A DNA stretch of 33,561 nt from a virus. The stretch is from positions 1 through 33,561 of the IMG/VR virus record IMGVR_UViG_3300009155_003165. One strand, written 5' to 3'. The number at the start of each line of letters is the position of its first letter. The first letter of the stretch is position 1. Position numbers and translations under genes: made by a program. A model generated the notes under the pieces. The model made no database searches, was not told the origin of the DNA, and saw nothing but the letters and a program-made list of their open reading frames with translations. Shown here piece after piece: positions 5,714 to 12,594 of the stretch.

Positions 5714-5964
5714 GCGTGCGTGAGAAGCTGGAGGAGGCTGCGCTTGTTGGGCGCGCTGCGCATGTCATCGACGGCATTGCCTATATCGTGCCGCGCGGCG
5801 AACCTGTTCGCTGGGGAAAGCGCGTTGGCCGTATTGCGCTTGGCGTGACTTGGCGCTGGTCGGGATTTGGCTTCGGCGTTGAACTGCTGCGGGCCGGTGT
5901 GCTGATGCAGATAGGGCCAGTCTATGTTTGGCTTGCGGCCATAGAGAAAGCGAGGACGGTGTGA
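5710..5964 (+). CDS. 84-aa hypothetical protein, weakly hydrophobic
   Basis: ATG at 5710 overlaps the previous TGA (ATGA). Begins MSVREKLEEAALVGRAAHV, then VIDGIAYIVPRGEPVRW, followed by a moderately hydrophobic tail (GFGFGVELLRAGVLMQIGPV). It may be peripheral to the membrane or a small beta protein. No family is recognised. Confidence 0.6.
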   Translation: MSVREKLEEAALVGRAAHVIDGIAYIVPRGEPVRWGKRVGRIALGVTWRWSGFGFGVELLRAGVLMQIGPVYVWLAAIEKARTV

Positions 5965-6197
5965 GCGAGGACCACAGCATGTGCCATGAAGCGGGATGTT
6001 CGTTGGCGCACATTGCTTATCAGATTGCGTCGTGTGGGTGCCTCCACGCTGACTGGATGGCCCGCGCCACAGCAGCCGAGGCCGAGAACGCGATGCTACG
6101 GGAGGCGTTGCGGCAGTGTGCGGAAGCGCCGCTATCAGGCTGGACTATCGCGCAGGGTATCGCCCGCGCAGCCCTAGAGGAGAACCAGCGTGGATGA
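5961..6197 (+). CDS. 78-aa hypothetical protein with Cys pairs and a helical tail
   Basis: A GTG at 5961 overlaps the previous stop; an ATG at 5979 is an alternative. The N-terminal part has several Cys and His residues (MCHEAGCSLAHIAY, SCGCLHADW). The second half is a helix rich in Ala, Glu and Leu (AEAENAMLREALRQCAEA) ending in ALEENQRG. Possibly a small metal-binding protein; no family recognised. Confidence 0.6.
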   Translation: MSEDHSMCHEAGCSLAHIAYQIASCGCLHADWMARATAAEAENAMLREALRQCAEAPLSGWTIAQGIARAALEENQRG

Positions 6198-6423
6198 TCT
6201 AGTGGATCGGGCAGACTATTGCCAAGAACACGGCATTTTTGACGCTACCGAAGCCGGTAAATCTGTGTCCTACGGCGAGCTAGCCGCCGAAATCCGCAGC
6301 CTCCGCGAGCAGGTGGCCGCATACGAAAAGGGGCTGCTAGACCTGCTAGCCAACGGTGTGGACAAGTCGGATTATCCCGAGAGCTTGTGGTCCCTCATGT
6401 TGGCGCTGTGCGAACGTCAATAG
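6190..6423 (+). CDS. 77-aa hypothetical coiled-coil protein
   Basis: GTG at 6190, with GAGGAG at 6178-6183, overlaps the previous stop by 8. Begins MDDLVDRADYCQEHGIFD. A likely coiled coil lies in the middle (GELAAEIRSLREQVAAYEKG), followed by LLDLLANGVDKSD and an acidic/Trp tail. Similar heptad-rich small proteins are common in phage accessory operons and no function is assigned. Confidence 0.6.
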   Translation: MDDLVDRADYCQEHGIFDATEAGKSVSYGELAAEIRSLREQVAAYEKGLLDLLANGVDKSDYPESLWSLMLALCERQ

Positions 6424-6440
6424 AACACGGAGACGCGAAC

Positions 6441-6788
6441 GTGATTAATGTGACCGATGCGGACCGCAAGGCGGCAGTCGAAATCATGGCAGACCGTTGG
6501 AACCGCCCGACGCGGGGTAACGTGCTTGCGGGCAATTGCGACCACTACATACCCGTGCAGGTATGCGCCCGCCACCGTGAAGCCGCCGAAGCCCGCGCAC
6601 GGCTTGAAGGCATGGAGATCATGCGGGAGGCGGCAAAGGACGCGCTGGCAGCGGTGCAGACGCCGCACAAGCAAGTGCTATGGGATGTCAACGCGGCTCT
6701 GAATAGCATCAACGCAGAAGCCGCCATCCTGGAGGCACACACCCGCGCGAAGGCTATGGACAATGCAGGGGATGGGGGCGCGGTCTAG
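6441..6788 (+). CDS. 115-aa hypothetical helical protein, last gene of the + operon
   Basis: The GTG at 6441 has GGAG at 6429-6432; an upstream in-frame start near 6387 would overlap the previous gene heavily and is not preferred. It begins with INVTDADRKAAVEIMADRW, has ARHREAAEARARLEGMEIM and a helical tail. No family is recognised. Its stop TAG (6786-6788) overlaps the stop of the converging - strand gene within the palindrome CTAG. Confidence 0.6.
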   Translation: MINVTDADRKAAVEIMADRWNRPTRGNVLAGNCDHYIPVQVCARHREAAEARARLEGMEIMREAAKDALAAVQTPHKQVLWDVNAALNSINAEAAILEAHTRAKAMDNAGDGGAV

Positions 6789-6985
6789 ATCCGCCCACTA
6801 GCCGCCGTCACCACATTGATCAGGCACATGCCCGCCACCACATCGCGGACAGATTGCCCCTCGCGTATCCGGCGCGCGGCGGCGTCCAGCACTTTGGCGA
6901 AGGCTTCGGCGTGCTCGGGTATGCCCGGAAACGCATATGTTCCGTTTTCGCCGGAAAGCGTATCGTCTGGGTTACGATCGCTCAT
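6785..6985 (-). CDS. 66-aa hypothetical protein, last gene of the - operon
   Basis: ATG at 6985 overlaps the metallophosphoesterase stop (ATGA). Begins MSDRNPDDTLSGENGTYAF and has a helical second half (EHAEAFAKVLDAAARRIREG). Such small proteins with a helical C-terminus often follow structural or lysis genes; no function assigned. Converges with the + strand operon, sharing CTAG at 6785-6788. Confidence 0.65.
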   Translation of the reverse strand: MSDRNPDDTLSGENGTYAFPGIPEHAEAFAKVLDAAARRIREGQSVRDVVAGMCLINVVTAASGRI

Positions 6986-8145
6986 GCCGCCTCCACCATT
7001 TCGGCCGGCACGACTTGTTCGACCACGCGCCCGAACCGTCGATGGTACGTCACCACCTTCGCATCACGCCCTGAGAGCCAACCGCCCCGGCTCGCATGGC
7101 TATCAGGCGCGGCCAGCGTCCGGTGCTGCTCCAGGCGCATGGTGTTCGTTTCCTCCACCCGATCATGATGCAGGTGTCCGGTGTGCGCATAGCTGTGCCG
7201 GGTGCGCCCAAACACCTCGCGGAACTTGGCGATGAACACGGTTTCGAGCGCGGTGAGCTTCTTCTTGTGGCCGTGGTGGAAAAACAGGGACGTGTCGCCC
7301 CATTCGACGCAGTAGTACGGATCGGGCCGGGTGATGACTTCCACGCGCGGTTCATCGGCGTAGAGAGCCGCGAACAGTTCACGCATCCATGCGCTTGAAG
7401 CGAGATCGTGATTGCCCTCCGCCATGAGCAGGATCACGCGCTCATGCTTGGCGAGCAGCATCCCGACAATGCGGCGGATCACGGCAATGGCCACGCGGAT
7501 CATTTTCTGGAATCGGCTGTCCGCATCAAGGACGTGCTTGCTGGTCGGGGTGACGGCTTCCAGACCATCCCAGTGCAGAAAATCCCCGAGCTGGGCAAAC
7601 ACTGCCGTATGGGCATTGGGTGCAAGATCAATGGCGGCCGAGAACCAGTTGACCAGCAAGCGTTCGGCTATTTTCAGATCCCAGTCGGCGCCGGTTTCCT
7701 CGCCCCAAGCCATAGCCCCGAGGTGATAATCGGTAATGACGTAGCAGTTGAGCAAATCAGCCCGCACTCGCGCCATAAAAGGTACAGGCGGTTCCGGGAT
7801 CACTTCCTCCCGCATGGCGTCCACAGCGGCCCTGAGCGCCACGAGCAGCGCCTCTGCCTCCGGGTGCTGCCTCTCCCATGTGCGCTCTATGGAGCCGTCT
7901 GCGGCCCGCTGGATTGTGACCTTGCCCATGCGGTTGCCGGGCGCGGTGCCGTTGACGAAATGACCGGGCGCATAACCTTTGCTTGCGGCATAGGCTTTCA
8001 GGCGTTCAATGGACCGGCGGGCGACATCATGAGCCCAACCTTCGGCGCGCTCGCCGTCGCTCCATGTGTCATACTGCTCCATCGCGCGGATGTATTCCCG
8101 CTGGCGAGGCGTGGCGTATTCCAATAGGCCGGGGTCGAACTGCAC
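6982..8145 (-). CDS. Calcineurin-like metallophosphoesterase
   Basis: 387 aa, GTG start at 8145 with AGAGGTG upstream. The two-metal phosphoesterase motifs are complete and in order: D139-x-H141 (TDYHLG), G187-D188 (QLGDFLH), GNHD 244-247, GH 292-293 (HHGHKKK) and GHLH 323-326. Residues 1-120 before the domain are a helical region (PRQREYIRAMEQYD and following) that could be a substrate- or DNA-binding module. The family hydrolyses phosphodiesters or phosphomonoesters; the substrate here is unknown. Encoded after the lysis genes, so expressed late or as a distal accessory gene. Similar proteins occur in other phages with this gene order. Confidence 0.88.
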   Translation of the reverse strand: MQFDPGLLEYATPRQREYIRAMEQYDTWSDGERAEGWAHDVARRSIERLKAYAASKGYAPGHFVNGTAPGNRMGKVTIQRAADGSIERTWERQHPEAEALLVALRAAVDAMREEVIPEPPVPFMARVRADLLNCYVITDYHLGAMAWGEETGADWDLKIAERLLVNWFSAAIDLAPNAHTAVFAQLGDFLHWDGLEAVTPTSKHVLDADSRFQKMIRVAIAVIRRIVGMLLAKHERVILLMAEGNHDLASSAWMRELFAALYADEPRVEVITRPDPYYCVEWGDTSLFFHHGHKKKLTALETVFIAKFREVFGRTRHSYAHTGHLHHDRVEETNTMRLEQHRTLAAPDSHASRGGWLSGRDAKVVTYHRRFGRVVEQVVPAEMVEAA

Positions 8146-8189
8146 ATCGTCACCTCTTGGCCGTTGGTTTGGTTATCCCACGTTCGGCG

Positions 8190-8699
8190 CTATCTGGCGG
8201 TTGGCGGGATAAGGCCCAGCGCCCATGCGCGCGCCGCTTCAAGGCGAAGCGTGTTTTCCGTGCAGACCTGAATATCCGCCGGGATCACCGCAACCATGTC
8301 GGCCGCTGCACCGGGGCCGTCAGGACTTCCGGCACGGCCACCGTCGGGGGCGGCAACGGCTGCGCTGGCATCACGCGCAAAGGCTTGCCCGCGCACCCGG
8401 TGAGCAGCGATGTAGCGATCAGCAGCGGAACGAGCGTCTGCAAGCTGCGCCAGATAGGACTTGTCGGCTTCATTGGCTTTGCTCCTGTAGCGGGCCTCTG
8501 CGGCGTCGAGTGCGCGCTTGGCGGTGACGGTGGCCTCAGACTGCGCAGCGGCGTAGGCTGCCCTGTCCGCCCTCCTGAGCGCCTTCTCAGCATGGTAGAC
8601 GTGTCGGTAGTGGTTGGCGGCCAGAGCGAGCCCCACGAACGCCAGAGCGGTGGCTAAGGACAGGCCCCACTTCCACCGGGTGAGAAGGGCGGGGATCAT
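8190..8699 (-). CDS. Rz: Rz-like i-spanin
   Basis: 169 aa from ATG 8699, which overlaps the holin stop (ATGA); upstream in-frame codons belong to the holin frame shadow. It has an N-terminal inner-membrane anchor (GLSLATALAFVGLALAANHY, about 12-31) and a long charged helical periplasmic part (AEKALRRADRAAYAAAQ and AKRALDAAEARYRSKANEA), the standard i-spanin layout. Together with the nested Rz1 it would fuse inner and outer membranes at the end of lysis. Position after the endolysin and holin supports this. Confidence 0.85.
   Translation of the reverse strand: MIPALLTRWKWGLSLATALAFVGLALAANHYRHVYHAEKALRRADRAAYAAAQSEATVTAKRALDAAEARYRSKANEADKSYLAQLADARSAADRYIAAHRVRGQAFARDASAAVAAPDGGRAGSPDGPGAAADMVAVIPADIQVCTENTLRLEAARAWALGLIPPTAR
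8285..8473 (-). CDS. Rz1: Rz1-like o-spanin lipoprotein nested inside Rz
   Basis: 62 aa, wholly inside the Rz gene in another frame. ATG at 8473 has AGGAG 8 bases upstream. A lipoprotein signal (SLQTLVPLLIATSLLTGC) ends in the lipobox LTGC with lipidated Cys27, followed by a short Pro-rich mature part (PAQPLPPPTVAVPEV). Signal, lipobox, proline content and nesting all match lambda-type Rz1. The start upstream at 8593 is not needed. Confidence 0.88.
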   Translation of the reverse strand: MKPTSPIWRSLQTLVPLLIATSLLTGCAGKPLRVMPAQPLPPPTVAVPEVLTAPVQRPTWLR

Positions 8700-8923
8700 T
8701 CCGGCGTTTCCTTGGCTGTGCCGATCTTTATCACGCGCGCGCCGCTTGCGGCGGCGAACACGGCCAGCCCGACCAGAGGCCGCGCCCATGCTGGCAGCGT
8801 ATCCACCAGCGCGGTAAAGCCCGCAGGATCGTATGCGGCCCACCCTGCGATGATGCCGGCCAAAACGGCAAGGCGGATCGAGGCAAAGCGCCATGCGTCC
8901 TGAATGTTGTCGATCAGCTTCAT
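8696..8923 (-). CDS. Holin, two-TM type (DUF7940-like)
   Basis: 75 aa. The amphipathic start MKLIDNIQDAWRFASIR leads into a first TM helix (LAVLAGIIAGWAAY) and, after a Pro/Trp turn (LPAWARP), a second (LVGLAVFAAASGARV), with a charged tail. The opening and length match small phage holins of the DUF7940 type as I remember them. It would permeabilise the inner membrane to release the endolysin. GGAGG in the preceding mini-gene serves as its ribosome-binding site. Confidence 0.8.
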   Translation of the reverse strand: MKLIDNIQDAWRFASIRLAVLAGIIAGWAAYDPAGFTALVDTLPAWARPLVGLAVFAAASGARVIKIGTAKETPE

Positions 8924-8924
8924 T

Positions 8925-9017
8925 TCAGCCTCCTATGATCATGAGAACGAACACGGTGATGATGGCGAAGTAGACGGCGCATTCCCGCACGGCTCGGATG
9001 AACTGTGCGCGGGTCAT
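8925..9017 (-). CDS. 30-aa membrane peptide between endolysin and holin
   Basis: ATG at 9017 overlaps the endolysin TGA (ATGA), stop at 8925-8927, one base before the holin ATG. The peptide starts MTRAQFIRAVRECAVY and continues as one hydrophobic helix (FAIITVFVLMIIGG). Its codons for GG supply the holin ribosome-binding site. The placement within the lysis cassette suggests an accessory holin or holin regulator; the sequence alone does not prove expression. Confidence 0.6.
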   Translation of the reverse strand: MTRAQFIRAVRECAVYFAIITVFVLMIIGG

Positions 9018-9532
9018 TTCAACAACGCCAAGGCAGCGTCCTCGACCCGTTTAACGCGTGCGAGCCATCCCTTGCCGAAGCGCCAGAAGGTTGGCAGCGC
9101 CCGGTAGTAATCCCGGCGTGCGTCGGCATAAGCTTCGATTAGCGCATCTATGCCCTTGCGCATGGAATAGGCTTGCACCGCCTGCAAAGTGCCGCGCCCG
9201 ATCTGCCCGTCAGGTATGGCCAACACGATCTTTTGCAGCATCTTGGCTGCCCGCCCCGGTCCCGCATTTACCGCAAAGTCGAACACCATGAGCCCGAGCG
9301 CATCGCCCAGTTGGTCGCCAGCTACCTTGTCCCAATATCGGGACTTGTAGAGCGGTGCGACGGCAACCTGCGTCAGCCCGCGCATGACAGCCTCGGTTGC
9401 GGGCCTGCCAGTGTATTCCGCCCAGGTCTTTGCCGTGACGCCAAGATTGGTCATGCCCCCCGGATCGTGCGGGTCATTCACGAAGCCGCCTTCCTCTTTG
9501 AGCAGGACGGCAAGTGCGTCTGAAAAGCTCAT
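9014..9532 (-). CDS. Endolysin, glycoside hydrolase family 108 (ZliS type)
   Basis: 172 aa. The N-terminal motif is EEGGFVNDPHDPGGMTNLGV (13-32), the GH108 signature with catalytic Glu14; the second half (PDGQIGRGTLQAVQAY and following) matches the peptidoglycan-binding region that usually follows. It would cleave peptidoglycan glycan strands at lysis. No signal peptide is seen, so release needs the holin. The start ATG at 9532 overlaps the previous stop by 1 base. Confidence 0.93.
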   Translation of the reverse strand: MSFSDALAVLLKEEGGFVNDPHDPGGMTNLGVTAKTWAEYTGRPATEAVMRGLTQVAVAPLYKSRYWDKVAGDQLGDALGLMVFDFAVNAGPGRAAKMLQKIVLAIPDGQIGRGTLQAVQAYSMRKGIDALIEAYADARRDYYRALPTFWRFGKGWLARVKRVEDAALALLK

Positions 9533-9774
9533 CAGTGCCCCCCGAAAATGAGCGCGCCGAACTTCGCCACCAACCCGCCGACGAACCCCGCGAACAGCAT
9601 CAGCGCACCGACGGCGCCTTTGCGCTTGTTCTCGGACGCTTCGAGCCTCGCCAACCGGCTATCGATTCGCTCAAGCAGGTCCTCGATTTTGTCCAAGCGA
9701 GCCCCCATGGCGTCCTGCTTGCCCTCTACGCGCCCCATGTCGCGGCTCAGGTCGGTGTGGTTTGGCGGGTTCAT
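9532..9774 (-). CDS. Coiled-coil/TM protein, hemolysin XhlA-like lysis accessory
   Basis: 80 aa. Residues ~12-50 form a coiled coil (MGARLDKIEDLLERIDSRLA) and the C-terminus is one TM helix (GALMLFAGFVGGLVAKFGAL). This order is that of XhlA-type proteins next to endolysins, which assist membrane lysis. It could equally be a tail-associated membrane protein. Located between the tailspike and endolysin genes. Confidence 0.65.
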   Translation of the reverse strand: MNPPNHTDLSRDMGRVEGKQDAMGARLDKIEDLLERIDSRLARLEASENKRKGAVGALMLFAGFVGGLVAKFGALIFGGH

Positions 9775-9782
9775 TGCTTGCC

Positions 9783-12473
9783 TCAGAACGCATTAAAGTT
9801 GGCAACATCGGCACCAAGCACCACCACATGCAAGCTCGGCGTTTTCTGAACAGTCGCGGCGACATCAGCAATCGGCGCACTAGCCGAGCCGACCGCAGTT
9901 ACACTATCACAATAAACCACAAACTGCGTCGTGCTGGGCACATCAACAATCTTGAATGTCTTGTCGTTAAATGCCGCGTTTACCGATCCGGTAACCAGTA
10001 CAATGTCACCGACAAGGAACCCATGCGCAGCGGTGAAGTTGATCACCCCAAGATTGGTGTTGTTATCACCAGCCTGTCGCCCTGTAAGGTAACTCGACCC
10101 CGAAGCCCCCGTAACAACCGCAGCCGGTTTTGCCTGCGTGGCGTTGCCCTTCCAGAACATGCCATCTGTTGCCCCCGTAGGCGCGCTTCGCAAAACCGTA
10201 GCCTCGCTAGCGGCCAAGGGGATCGACAGAACCTTGCCCGTATCGGTCAGGGTCGCAAGCGCCTGATTGTTGACATTGGAGATCAACGTTGCGCCGCCCG
10301 TGTCGGCATAAACGCCCGCCGTCGCCGTGGTCATCGAGACAGACGGGTGGAAAGCTAAAATCTCCCGGATTTTGTACTGCCCTTTTGAGGCGGTGAAAAT
10401 GCGCTGATAGCTGCTTGAATTGGCGTCGGCATCAAGCAGATAACCAACGCAATCAGGCGGCAAAAGGCTTCCAATAGACACCTGCCCGGCTGAGGTTGTA
10501 GGCGTCACAAACTGCCCACTCGGATACAAACCGCCGTCACGGTTATAAATCCAACTGTCAATCTTGATCTGCGTCACGTTGTTTGAAAAGAAACCCGCCA
10601 CATAGGCTCGGCCATTAGGCGGGGTACGTTCAAAGATGTTCTTGCGTGTGTTGAGCTGCTTGACGCGCCATTCCCCGCGATTGGAGCCTAGCGTAGTCCC
10701 AGGCACTGACCGGGGATAAAAAATCGTTGCCGCATTGGAGATGTCCGTTGTCAAAACGGTCCAGTACTCAACTTGCACAAGGTCAAAATCCATATCTGAA
10801 ATCGTACCGGAGATTAGCCCGGTGTTGTTGGCGTACGACCTGCACCCCTCAATATGAACCTCGCCCAGCTTCATGTGACGGCCCGCAATATAGAGGGCAT
10901 CCGAGTTCAGGCCCAGAAATTCCATGTTCACCTGCGCGATCGAGCCCGCTGATTTGCCAGTAATGTAAATTGCGCTCTCGATTGTGTAAGGCGGCGTAGT
11001 GACATCGTTTGCTGTGCCCGGCGTGCGCACTTTGAGGTTTCCGATGGCATCACCAGTCCCGGTGCCCCGGTCCACATACCCGTACCGCGAAGGCTCGTTC
11101 ACAAAGATGAGAGCAATGGTATTGGAAAACATGGCGGAGGGGAACGTAGACGGCGGGGTAGAACCGGATACCGAAACCGCCGCGCCGACCGCCACGCTGC
11201 GGCTTGCCGGGATAGGCGTTGCAAGCCCGAGCGTTGCTCCCGAAACCGACGAAAGCCGCGTGATGTGCAGGCCCGCATCAAGCGCGATCTGCACAAACAT
11301 GCCCGGAACCCAAGGATAAGCCCCGATTGCATCCGTCTGCGCATTGGCGACGACGATACTTGTTGCGCCTTCCGCATAGGCGTTGGTCGTGGTTGAAGCG
11401 AACGAGGGATGATTGAACACGCCAACGTTTGCGCCGTTCTGCACCATAATCCGGCCAATGGTATTGTAATACCATCCCACTTGACCGGGATAGGGTGAAA
11501 TGAGAAGCCCGACAGCGCTGTAATTTGTCGTGCTCTGCCGTGCCATGTATTCAAGGATCGGGAACTGCCAAACCCCGCGCGAACCGTAGCAGGTCATGAT
11601 CGGGATGTTGTCGGTGCGCTGGATAATCTTTGCCTGCGGGTCGCATTGCATCCCGGCATTGGCGTTCACACTGACGCTACCGTTCCAATTGATTGTCTGT
11701 GTTGTGCCGTAGTTGCCCGCAGGCATGACACGGGTGCAGACCTCGCTGGCCCATGCTTGGAGCGCCGCGCCGTCATCCGTCCCCGGCGAACCCGACGAAA
11801 CGTAATCGGCTTTCGCGCCAAAGTGCTGCGGGGTGAGGCGCTGCCACAGGGGAAGGGTGATCTTGGATACTTCGGAGGCGGTAAAAACTTGCTGGTAATC
11901 GGTCGCAATGAACCCGTTTGACAAGTTCAGCGTGTAAGAACCGCACGAGACTGTGAACCCCAGCGCAAACACCATTTGGCGCGTGGCGGTGAAATTGCCG
12001 GTCAACGCCCATGCCGAGTTGACAACCACGTACGTTTTGCCCGCGCTTACCGCCGCAGCATGAGCAGCCTCTACACTTGCATAGGACGCCGAAAAAACCG
12101 CGTTGGCGTAGATGCTGGCAAGGTCCTGAACCGTGCCGCCGCCCGCAATACCGATGGCAGCGGCGCCGGTGCTGGCCGCAAGATCAGAGCGCAATCCAAC
12201 GTCAGGCCCGGTAACATTGTCCTGCGTGTAAATCGTGACATCGGCGCTGGTCGTGATTGTGACTTTGTAAGACCCGCTCCAAAAAACCGTCGCCTCGCCG
12301 CGCGCATTGAGGATGATCGGGTTTGTGTTTGGAACCACGCCCGCCGCGTCGGTGTACGTGGCCTTGGGTGTGCTGGTGCCCGCAGCATACGTGTAGACCT
12401 TGCCCCCGGCCAGGGGATTGCCGTCAGAGCCGAAGAATTGCTGCCGTGGGTTTGGCAGGAGGGGCAAGGTCAT
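9783..12473 (-). CDS. Tailspike / tail fibre with beta-helix region
   Basis: 896 aa. The N-terminus (PNPRQQFFGSDGNPLAGGKV, then GTSTPKATYTD and NPIILNARGEA) matches the particle-attachment domain common to podovirus tailspikes. Near residue 217 the motif HFGAKADY with TDD at 232-234 marks the entry to a pectate-lyase-like right-handed beta-helix running through the middle. The C-terminal ~150 residues look beta-rich. It should bind, and probably degrade, host surface polysaccharide; specificity cannot be read from the sequence. AAGGA lies 7 bases before the ATG at 12473. The start codon shares CATG with an opposite-strand ATG. Confidence 0.88.
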   Translation of the reverse strand: MTLPLLPNPRQQFFGSDGNPLAGGKVYTYAAGTSTPKATYTDAAGVVPNTNPIILNARGEATVFWSGSYKVTITTSADVTIYTQDNVTGPDVGLRSDLAASTGAAAIGIAGGGTVQDLASIYANAVFSASYASVEAAHAAAVSAGKTYVVVNSAWALTGNFTATRQMVFALGFTVSCGSYTLNLSNGFIATDYQQVFTASEVSKITLPLWQRLTPQHFGAKADYVSSGSPGTDDGAALQAWASEVCTRVMPAGNYGTTQTINWNGSVSVNANAGMQCDPQAKIIQRTDNIPIMTCYGSRGVWQFPILEYMARQSTTNYSAVGLLISPYPGQVGWYYNTIGRIMVQNGANVGVFNHPSFASTTTNAYAEGATSIVVANAQTDAIGAYPWVPGMFVQIALDAGLHITRLSSVSGATLGLATPIPASRSVAVGAAVSVSGSTPPSTFPSAMFSNTIALIFVNEPSRYGYVDRGTGTGDAIGNLKVRTPGTANDVTTPPYTIESAIYITGKSAGSIAQVNMEFLGLNSDALYIAGRHMKLGEVHIEGCRSYANNTGLISGTISDMDFDLVQVEYWTVLTTDISNAATIFYPRSVPGTTLGSNRGEWRVKQLNTRKNIFERTPPNGRAYVAGFFSNNVTQIKIDSWIYNRDGGLYPSGQFVTPTTSAGQVSIGSLLPPDCVGYLLDADANSSSYQRIFTASKGQYKIREILAFHPSVSMTTATAGVYADTGGATLISNVNNQALATLTDTGKVLSIPLAASEATVLRSAPTGATDGMFWKGNATQAKPAAVVTGASGSSYLTGRQAGDNNTNLGVINFTAAHGFLVGDIVLVTGSVNAAFNDKTFKIVDVPSTTQFVVYCDSVTAVGSASAPIADVAATVQKTPSLHVVVLGADVANFNAF

Positions 12474-12594
12474 GGTATGGTCCTTCGTTATCGCAACGAT
12501 GGGGTTTCAAATGGCAGATGGTCAGACGATCATGCTTGTAGCTGGCGCGAACACATTGATCGCGATCGGTTGGAGATGGTTTCGGCGCACATTG

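Noticed and set aside
7408-8127. 239-aa + strand ORF opposite the metallophosphoesterase
   Set aside because: The - strand frame carries all five metal-binding motifs; the + frame has no ribosome-binding site or domain.
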